Shown here: positions 52,738-61,054 of the stretch, in pieces | Layout: every line of letters starts with the position of its first letter | Position numbering within the stretch: position 1 is the stretch's first letter | Source of the DNA: Himantopus leucocephalus | Taxonomy: Eukaryota; Chordata; Aves; Charadriiformes; Recurvirostridae | NCBI GenBank assembly: GCA_003993805.1 | Contig: RSEF01000005.1 | Location: 13,292,572-13,356,571, forward strand | Length of the DNA stretch: 64,000 nt | Reading direction: 5' to 3' | The notes under the pieces: model-generated | Told to the model about the DNA's origin: nothing | The model's input: only the letters and a program-made list of their open reading frames with translations | Databases searched by the model: none | Position numbers and translations under genes: made by a program

Positions 52738-52767
52738 GGGGGGTGGGGGGGTGGGGGGAGGGGAGGG
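52738..52767 (+). promoter_or_regulatory. G-quadruplex-type G runs in the NUCB2 3' untranslated region
   Basis: Five runs of three to seven G bases, separated by single T or A bases, begin 38 bases after the NUCB2 stop codon on the sense strand. Such an array fits the pattern for a stable RNA G-quadruplex. Whether it forms or acts is inference. Confidence 0.7.
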
Positions 52768-53221
52768 CAGGAAATCAGAGTGCAACATGAACTCTCCACT
52801 TTCTTCCCCAGATTGTAAAATCATTGGGAATTTTAGAGATGAAGTATCAATCAGATTTGAATCATAAATTAAACTAATTTTCTCCATAATACATCAGTGA
52901 GAAAGACAACAAGAGAATCCTTTAGAGGGTATAATGGAGGAGGGAATTAAGGAAACTGTTAATACTGAAGGTTTTATGGCCAGGGGACTGAGCTGTTGAA
53001 CTCTTCTCTTATAAAAAGGGAGGACATGCCAGCCATTCTTTAGGCACGAATCAGAATCTTCTCAGAGAGGAAGCAGGGAACTGGCCTGAATGTCAAGTTA
53101 GGTCTAGTTTTATGTATAAACTCTTCCCAGAAATGCTGAGAAGCAAAATATGGGGAAATGAAGACCACAGATAAAGGCCTACTATTTCCAGCACTACCAA
53201 ACCCTTTTTTCTTTGAGACCA

Positions 53222-53227
53222 AATAAA
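53222..53227 (+). terminator. NUCB2: Candidate NUCB2 polyadenylation signal
   Basis: This is the first AATAAA after the NUCB2 stop codon, about 520 bases downstream. No strong GT-rich element follows, so it is only a candidate. Confidence 0.35.
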
Positions 53228-55810
53228 AATCAGACTTCTAATCCTTAGTCACAGAAAATTTGCACTTTCTAAAATCTAAATACACCATAGAATTATGTGG
53301 AACAGTGAATATTTTTCATGTTTACAGAAGCCTAAGAATTTCACTGTAAGCCTTCAAAAGGAATACTGTACTTCTGGTCTATTGATCTGAACCGTCCTCC
53401 TTGTTGAAATTAATTCTGTGTAGCAGTTGAATACTCAACTGGCTCTTGGGACAGTACTTTTGACCCTGTTTCTTTCATCAGGTGCCAGCTGATCTCAAAA
53501 TTTTGCATGTTATTAAGTAAGCTTTTTATGTTGATGGAAATATTGTGCAAAACAGAATGAGACTCATTGTCTTTTTCTGTACAGATTATCCTACCTCCTA
53601 TGATAATACCAGATTTTTCAAAATGCACCACGTGCTTCAGAAAGCTCTTCTCAGACATGAATCTTTGACTTGTTAAGAGTCTCGCTATTAACTCTTACTA
53701 GTCTTTCAGCAGTTGGTGTAAGTTTATGAAGTGTCCTAAAACAGGGGTGCTATGTGATTGTATTATTTTGGTATTGAACCAGGATAGGTCCCTAATATCA
53801 TAAGCCAAGACTTTACAAGAATAAGTTAATTTTCCTGTGGGTTTTATAATGTTGAAAAGTTGTGTCATTGTCCTTGCTTGTCATGCATTTCAGACAAAGT
53901 ATCCTAAAGTGTAAACCCTGTTTGGGGTTTTTTGTTTGCTTGGGTTTTTGTGTTTTTGGTTTCTTTTTAAACATGCATTGTTCTGATTGTATAATGCTGG
54001 CTTTGAACCGATACATACACACACACCTTGGCAAGCATCCTTTACATTTCCTTCCTGTTCTGTAGCCGACTATTGACAGTGTCCTTACAGGAGATCATTT
54101 GGGGTTTGAGCAAAGAAACGGAGGCAAGGCTCTGTTACAGAAAGACGTTCTTTTCAGAAGAAGACTTGAAAATTTTAGGTAAACTCAAAAAAGACAGGAG
54201 GCAATTACTAACATTTTGTATTGACATTTGGCAAGTTTCTCACTCTGAAGAACTTTGACTGATCGAAGCTAGACATATTCCTTCCATGTTTAAGGCTTCT
54301 TTCATTAGGACTGAGCACATTCTTGTTGTCCACACAATATAATAGAACTCGCTGCTTAACTGTTTCATCTTGTTAGTTGTCGTGTCACATTTCCTTCATT
54401 TATACCACTCAAACAATTGGACTTTATTAACTTTTTTTTTTTGTTCTCTACACAAGTGGTTAACATTTTTTTAATTTAGTTTCCAAAACCAGTGTCTCCA
54501 CTGTTTGTCATTTCCATGCATTTCTAACATCGGTTTGATTATGTCTTTGTCAGGAGACTAAAATACCTTTCAACAGCTTCATCTGTTTGCTAAGAGGCCC
54601 AGGCGTAGTTACAGCTACATCCAGACTAACAGAGTTTCTCAGTGCAGAGCCCTGGCTTTGGGGTTGTAGAGCCTGATAATGAGTAACAGAATGAGGAGGG
54701 AAACAAAGTGGTAATTATTCAAACGTTGTGGAAAAGGTGAGGGGAAATTTTTTTTTTGCTTTCCCCTTCCTACATGAAAGTTTACAGAGGACAAATGATA
54801 CAGCCACAGATGTATGTAGAAAATCAAGGACTGAAACCTTTGGTATAAAGGCATTTCTACCATACAAATCATTCGTTCAGGCTACATCTGCCTCCTAACA
54901 AATGTTGTTACATGTAATGACAGGCTTTGTAATGTATTGCTCAAGCTTTGGTTTCAGTGCAGCCTCTTACATTTTGATTGTAAGATCCTGACTCTCCCTG
55001 CTGTTGGAGATGGGCATTATATCCCCCTTATCCCATTTATTTTGAAACATCCAGAGTTTTGTAAAGAACTGTTGTAACTTGGGTGCTGAACTCAGCTTCT
55101 GCATGCCATGGTGTAGTGAGTGTCAGTGGTGACTCCAAGGAAGCCACTTGTGAGAAGCCAGAGTTTTCACTTGTCATTTCATCATGAGTTAGCATTAGCA
55201 AAAGTTCCTTGTTTTCCATTTCAACTAGCCACTGAGGTGCGTTCAGTGTAAAATGGCACGCATCTTTCCTTCAATTGCTATATCTGGTACCTAAATGTTG
55301 TTCTTGTCAGTGTTAATTTAATTAGTAGGCTTCCAGTTTAGCAATATACTACAGACTTTCTGTCCATTTTTTAGAAGTGGAAACAAGCAGTTTTTTAAAC
55401 CTGAGAATTGGTGGTCGGGTTTATCTCTAACAATAATCAAGGTTTAGTCAAACTGATGATTATTTGCCCTAAATTATGTGGAAGTAAGAGCCTCGGTCCT
55501 CAATAATGCTTAAGTGATTGAACTCCTACTGAACACATCTTAGGTTTGCTGCCTAAATGGTTTTCAGATGAGAGCCCAGATTACAACTTCATACTCGTCC
55601 ACCCAATTCAAAATTCTCATATGCATGCGTACCTGTGTCACATGTCCACAAAGATAGCAGGGACTGTGTGGATGTTCTTTCAAAAGATGGTCTGTCAGGT
55701 CTGGGCTATTGAGAGACAATGTTCACCCAATACTGTCCATCTCATCCTCCTCTGTAGAGGAAGGGTATCGTTCTTCAGGCCCAGGCTAAAATAGGTCTCC
55801 GTCTGAGTGT

Positions 55811-55816
55811 AATAAA
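55811..55816 (+). terminator. Alternative candidate polyadenylation signal
   Basis: AATAAA is followed within 40 bases by GT-rich sequence (TTTTTGTGG, GAAGTGTGG), which fits a cleavage site better than the nearer signal. It would give NUCB2 a 3' untranslated region of about 3.1 kb. Confidence 0.3.
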
Positions 55817-55866
55817 ATCACCAAACTATTTTTGTGGATCAATTTGGAAGTGTGGTTTAAATAAGA

Positions 55867-55913
55867 GTGAAGAACATCTGCCTTATTCTTCACTGTGAAG
55901 AACATCTGCCTTA
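55867..55913. repeat. Short tandem duplication
   Basis: GTGAAGAACATCTGCCTTA occurs twice with a 28-base period downstream of NUCB2. It looks like a small local duplication. Confidence 0.8.
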
Positions 55914-56536
55914 GAGGTTATACAGCGTGCTGAAGTCATGCTTACAGTTGAAGTGTTTAGCAGATTCATTGCTTTTTAATGTGTTTGTTGTTTTCAGTGT
56001 CGATGTCTTCTTTTAATTGGGTTCTCTCTTCCGTAAAAGAGACTAAAAGTATTAGCCACTAAAAGCATGTTTCTACCATGGTACTCATTTCTCAGGAGCT
56101 TTTTGAAGTTGAAAAAAAGTTATTAAACTAAGCTCACAGCTAAGCGAGGAGGTGGAAAGCTATAATCACAGATAAATAAGGGACTGGAATATCATGGGCA
56201 CCAGTGCTTTCACCTGTACTCTGCTTTTCATTTAGGAGGTGATTACAAGAAAACTGAATGTAACTTCATACAGACACCAGTTCCAAGGCAAAGATGCAGA
56301 GATTTGGTTTTGTACTTGGCTGGGATTTTGGTAGGAGGATGAAGGGGTAAGATTTGGTCAATGATGTACAAATTCATATCCTCCGGTGCAATATATGTAG
56401 GAAAAAAAAAAACCCCGTTCTGTACTTTGTATAGATTAGTTTTTAAACTGGATTAAACTGAAACTCAGTGCAGCGACAGACGTCTAGTGTTTTATTTTAA
56501 GCGAGTGGGAAAGAGGTGGGTTTAGATCGTGTCTAT

Positions 56537-56630
56537 ATGCACAACTTTGCATTTCTGCTTAGAGGCTCTTCCTGTTTGCCCTCCGCTTTTTGCTTTTTGG
56601 AAAGATGTGAAAACGAATTTAGAAAAAGAG
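56537..56630 (+). other. Exon-like stretch with strong donor, possible leader exon
   Basis: A perfect donor, GAG then GTAAGTATC, ends an open frame. Read from ATG at 56537 it gives about 31 residues starting MHNFAFLLRGSSCLPSAFCF and leaves one base, the phase expected for the leader exon of a B7-family gene before the V-type exon at 58461. Alternatively, an acceptor at 56562 gives a 68-base internal exon that can splice to 56896. Neither reading has recognised homology. Confidence 0.25.
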
Positions 56631-56895
56631 GTAAGTATCTTGTGTTTTTCCCTGGCACCAGCTGCCTCACTGCAATAGCTATTCAGTAATTAGGTACTTG
56701 AATGCTCAATTTTCTATATTCATAAAAATACAAAACTAACTAATTAAAATGCTTCTGCAACAACATTACAAACTCTTGACAACACCACGCACTTCCCTAA
56801 CTTGTTCAAATTCAAAACAGAAATCCCAGAGAAGGTGAAGCACCCACAGGTTTAGTAACAGATTTTGCTATAGGTTGCTTTCTCTTTCCTTACAG

Positions 56896-56982
56896 ATTTT
56901 GCCTTCAAAGCGAGGTGTCAGCCATTTCAGGATGTCAGAATGGCTGTGGCACGTGTCTCCTTGGGAGATCCACAGGACATGA
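56896..56982 (+). other. Exon-like stretch behind a strong acceptor
   Basis: TCTCTTTCCTTACAG is a near-ideal acceptor. The sequence after it stays open for 28 codons in one frame and longer in another. I do not recognise the peptide. It may belong to a noncoding transcript or be chance. Confidence 0.2.
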
Positions 56983-58460
56983 TGCCATATCCAGTCACAT
57001 TTCATTTTACCGTTTTGTAAATATATCTTGATTAAGAAAAATTTGATGTAGCATTTTGTGAAGAAGTGAAGCTCTGAGCTACGGATGGTCCTTTTGTAAT
57101 TTATCCAAAAGTAGGTAGCAGATGCCAGGAGCTGTCACTAAGGTTGGCCCCAGAAGTACTTTCTTGTTTACATCCTCAAATATCTGTTACTTACTGAAAT
57201 TAAGAGGTAGTTGTACTGAAGCAGTGAAATGAGAGTCCCATCTGAAAACATACCAATGCTCACTGTAGTTTAGTTACATTTCTAAAAATGATTTTTTTTA
57301 CCGTAACAGGAAACAGCTCAAGTTCTGTTATTTACATATCCACAGATAGCAAATAGCAAAACCATCTACAGTTACACTGATGTTTTCTAATGCCTTAAAA
57401 ACTATACTTGCCAGAATCATTTTGTATCCACTAGTAACACTTTTTATAATTATACTATCCAATACTATGCTAAGTAACAGTCTGCATACTTGCTTGTGTA
57501 GTAAAGTACAGTATCAATGAGGAAAAGTTTTTTTTCAGTGATACTCAAGTTTCTAAACCTGGTATATTTTTCAGTGACAAACAGGGTTAGAACAGCACTA
57601 CAAAGCTGACCTCTCCATTCTTCGCATCTTTTCCATCAATTCAAGAAGTTGTTAGTCTGAATGACTGCACAGGAACTGCTGTTCAGTCTCTGTTGCAAAC
57701 AATTTGTATTTACTCAAACGTGCATTTCCTTAACGTGTAATAGCTCACAGCCAGTACCTTCTAAGAAACTGCCCATAGAGCCGTTTCTGTGTTATAAGAG
57801 GTGATGGTGCACATAATACAAAGAGTTTCCCCTCTAATCTCTCATTTCACACCCTGTCCCACCAGTTTATCGTTGCTGTTAACACTACATTGAGATAAGG
57901 ACTTCAATTTTTGAGCTCCCTACCACCAGTGACAGTGGAGAAAGTAGGATGGAGGTGCAGGCAGCCCTCCACCTCCACTGTGCATCGCACCAAGCTACCC
58001 CGCTGCATGAATTTAGAGCCCACCTAGGAGGAGAGGACGAGTTATGCAGCCACGGAGTAGAGTCCTATGCAAACTTGTACGTATGGAAATTTCCACAGTC
58101 ACAGAAAGACACAGAAAGAAGTTCCTGAACCCACATCTGTTGTACAGGCTGTGCAGGCCTTACCAGTGCATTTAGTACCACAGTGACGCAACATCTATTA
58201 TAACACAACGATTTTTCACGTGATCAGCACATTCAGTTGCATACCGTTTCTTCACTAGAGGGAGCCTAAGACAAGGATTACTGAGCACTTTTGAAAGCTA
58301 ATTAAGAAGCAGAGAGGTGGCATAATAAAATAGGATGTTGAAAACTGACAGATCCCTCAAAAGCCAAACAACAGCTGCCATGTCTCTAAAGGGCTTTTTT
58401 TTTTTTCCTTCTTCTTTTACAAGAATGCATTTCTTACATTATGCTGTTTCCTTTTGGAAG

Positions 58461-58808
58461 AGACCCTGAAAGTGCAAATGAGCACTAAGCTAAAGATGCT
58501 CTTCCTGAACAGACACCTCTGTACTATGCTTGATCTCTGAGTACAGTACACCACAACTGAATAACAATATAAGAATCACTTGGTACTTAAAAACCCAAGA
58601 TACTGACCAGGAAAAGATACTGTTTGCATTTATAGCTGGAAACCACAGTCCTCCTACAGTAGGATCCTACATGTTCAACAGTGAAATAAAAAAGGCAATA
58701 CTGTACTATTTCTGCCAAAAATACAGCCGGAGGAAACAGGCTTATACAGATATCAACTCATTGTCATGTCTGATGCTGCTCAAGGAACAGCTTCTTTGGA
58801 GGCAGTTG
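58461..58808 (+). pseudogene. Immunoglobulin V-type exon with two compensating frameshifts
   Basis: The exon starts after TTTTGGAAG, ends at GTAAGT and is 348 bases long, phase 1 at both ends, which is typical for an Ig-domain exon. Frame one reads TLKVQMSTKLKMLFLN and then meets TGA at 58538. Frame two (58512 to about 58693) reads DTSVLCLISEYSTPQLNNN, RITWYLKTQDTDQEKILFAF and GNHSPPTVGSYMFNSEIKK. From 58694 frame one resumes: GNTVLFLPKIQPEETGLYRY and SDAAQGTASLEAV. An insertion near 58510 and a deletion in the six-A run at 58688-58693 would explain this. The expected YxC motif reads YRY. Confidence 0.65.
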
Positions 58809-58840
58809 GTAAGTTGTTTTATATTAGCTTTATTCCCCAG

Positions 58841-59005
58841 CAATTCTAAAGGTGAAAACTGCATGTATGAGAGCCAGCCTAGGGATGCGAGTTCATTCAG
58901 TCCCTGAAGCTCCCAGGGAAGCACCATCACCAATGAATAGCCAAGAAAACTGATAAAAATCATGGTGTTAACTGTGACAACTGGGATAAAGGAATAGGAT
59001 GCTGT
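58841..59005 (+). pseudogene. Possible remnant of an Ig C-type domain
   Basis: After a very short 32-base gap with acceptor-like end TTCCCCAG, one frame reads GENCMYESQPRDA, reminiscent of the human B7-H6 segment around YMCESSGFYPEA. Several stops follow. Further short matches are too weak to rely on. It may be chance. Confidence 0.25.
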
Positions 59006-59326
59006 CATCATGGCATGCCGTAAGTTTTTGATCAGAGTTTCTCTGTATCTCCCATTTCATTGTTGGTGTTCAGTATTATGCTGCTTACTACACATAAAGA
59101 CACAGCTCATTTTCAACTACAATAGTTTTATAATTCTTAATAAATCAGATATGCTATTCAGTCTAAATAAGTATCTGTATTTTAGCTTTCTACTGTGTTT
59201 GCAAAACTCCGACAAGAAAAATAACCAGCCAGTCATCTGCCCTGATGGGTAGATTTAGTTCAATCTACAGGCAATTACAGTACCATCAGAATAGTCTTTA
59301 TTAATTTATCTATTAATTATTTACAG

Positions 59327-59426
59327 CTCCCAAGTTGCATTTTAGTTGGCTCAGTCTTTGGATTAACAGCTGCCTGTCTTTTGGTTGGACTGATTGCTTC
59401 CCTGTACATTAAGCACGATAAACCAC
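59327..59426 (+). pseudogene. Transmembrane exon of a type I membrane protein (B7-H6-like locus)
   Basis: Acceptor ATTATTTACAG and donor GTAAGTG bound 100 bases. One frame encodes about 24 hydrophobic residues, CILVGSVFGLTAACLLVGL onward, followed by the stop-transfer charges YIKHDKP, a classic single-pass membrane anchor. The exon is open and itself undamaged. Its start phase (0) does not match the phase 1 end of the V exon, so an intervening exon or a further indel is implied. Confidence 0.65.
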
Positions 59427-60539
59427 GTAAGTGATTTCGAGTGTCCAAATTTCTATTGCGACTGTATTGCAATTTCTACATTGAAAACTGTTTTTGCAAA
59501 TGATTTTATTCTAAGGCTAATAGGAGGGATAAGCGACTACAGCCAGCACTGGAATACTCCTTACCGCTGTTGTCATCTTAAGCCACTGCTCCCAAAAGCA
59601 ACACTCACATGCTTTTATTCCCATTTTGCTATGTTTTCATTTGGTACTTTGGTGGCTGCAGGCAGGCTGGAGATTGCTAAGCCATCTGTGCTGTTACATG
59701 GCACCGCAGACTGCGCTGGCTGGATTCGGGTTGGATCCTGCAGCTGTCTGACTGCCCGCACGGCAGCAGCCTCACGAGGGCCAGGGATCACCAGCTGGCA
59801 TCATATCTATTTGATCTCTGCTGGCTTATATGTGCTTTGTTGTAGCTCATCTTTCAGTCTAGACGTGTCTTAAATGTTTCAGATGTCCCTTGGGCTCCTC
59901 AGGACAAAGCCAGGGTTGCACCAGTGCCGCACCAAGTACACACAGAGCATTTTTATTTACTCATTTTTTTTAAAAAAAAAAGGTAATTGCAACATTGTAG
60001 TTATGAAATAGGGGAAAAGTAGTACTGGTATTAGATGCAATGCATTCACATACTGCCACAAAGAACTAACTGAAGAGATGCAGTTTGACTATGAAAGTGG
60101 CTAATATACATAATCCTGCTCACGCCTGATGTGCATGTGGCATCAGCAGAACTTCAAAGTGGTAACCCCCAACTGCTTGATGATACGGTTTATTCATTAT
60201 TAAAAAGAAACAGTGACACACTTAGGCACCTAAATAACACTTTTGCAAACAAATTCATGCAGAAGAACCTTTGAAGGCTGGCTGGCTGTAGCTGACTGCA
60301 CAGTCACATATCTGGCAGCAGCGGTGGATGAAACATTATTTAAAAAATTGCAGCTCTTCAATCAAGAGAATTTAATTGCATGTTTTAAGCAATAAAGCAA
60401 CAAAATATTTTTATGCACTATCATGGTATAGTATCTAAACCTTTGTAAAATGAGGAACCAACTTGTGTTTACGAAAAAAATAAAAGCTAATACAAGCTTA
60501 TTTTAGGCAGCCATTTGCACTGTGTAAATGCAGCTCACT

Positions 60540-60880
60540 TCTCACATAGCTGTTCTCCTTGGTGCACGGCTCCTCAACGCTGCCCAGAAGCTGGCTGCAG
60601 TCTGTCCAGTGCTTGGCGCAAGCTCCTGGGACAGCTCCTGCCACTGGCTTCCCAGCACTCCCGCAGCTGGAGAGGGAAGACACCATCTGCTCTCAGCTGG
60701 CAAGGAAGGGGCAAAGCTGCCCTGCGATGCAGAGGGCAGTCTCCTGCCACATCTCCAGGGCAGCAGAGAATACCTTTCCTGCACAGCATCACCTGCCTGG
60801 ACAGAGGCGAGGTAGAAGCAAGCTGTGTACCACCCCAAGCCCCTCCTGACAACATTCATACTGCCAACTGTATGTAGCTC
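60540..60880. other. GC-rich segment open in most reading frames
   Basis: Several frames on both strands stay open for 90-120 codons across the same 340 bases. None resembles a known family. The high GC and low TA content explain the lack of stops, so I do not call a gene. It lies in the intron between the transmembrane and tail exons of the B7-H6-like locus. Confidence 0.5.
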
Positions 60881-60980
60881 ATGCAGGAGAGAGAGAACAA
60901 CTGGCATTCATTTATTTTTCTTGCTCTTTTTAGCTTAATGTGCATCTAGAAACAAACGTATCACCTTTTTTTCCTTACAG

Positions 60981-61054
60981 TTCCTCAAAAAACACTAGCA
61001 TTCAAAGGAAGCGTAGAAATGAAGCATTTGGAAAAATGCTGGTTTGAATTGTGA
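60981..61054 (+). pseudogene. Phase-matched cytoplasmic tail exon (B7-H6-like locus)
   Basis: Acceptor TTTTTTTCCTTACAG is followed by sequence that continues the transmembrane exon's frame, giving LPQKTLAFKGSVEMKHLEKC then WFEL and a TGA stop. No ITIM or other signalling motif is visible. The pairing rests on the strong acceptor and matching phase, not on homology. Confidence 0.4.

Larger units (their letters stand above)
52700..58460. other. NUCB2 3' region and unrecognised sequence
   Basis: After the NUCB2 stop I see 3' untranslated sequence with a G-run array, two candidate polyadenylation signals and a short tandem duplication. Beyond that no recognised coding exon lies before 58.4 kb. 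Two exon-like stretches near 56.6 and 56.9 kb are listed separately. Confidence 0.6.
58461..61054 (+). pseudogene. Decayed B7-H6-like (NCR3LG1-like) membrane protein gene
   Basis: In human, NCR3LG1 lies just beyond NUCB2 and encodes B7-H6, the ligand of the NK receptor NKp30. Here the same position holds a 348-base V-type exon, an unclear remnant, a transmembrane exon and a short tail exon, all on the plus strand. The V exon shows the family features TLKVQMS at its start, a first cysteine, RITWYLK and QPEETGLYRY near its end. It carries two frameshifts and a stop in the frame set by its splice sites, and tyrosine replaces the second disulfide cysteine. The transmembrane and tail exons stay open and share phase. 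No intact second (C-type) domain is visible. I call it a pseudogene. Sequence error, or another B7/butyrophilin-like gene, is possible. Confidence 0.6.

Noticed and set aside
58530..58907. 125-codon open frame taken as a complete small protein
   Set aside because: It is the shifted middle of the Ig V exon, lacks a leader and runs past the donor; only its first two thirds match the Ig fold.
59394..59873. 159-codon open frame on the plus strand
   Set aside because: It begins inside the transmembrane exon in another frame, runs through its donor site and shows no domain or family resemblance.
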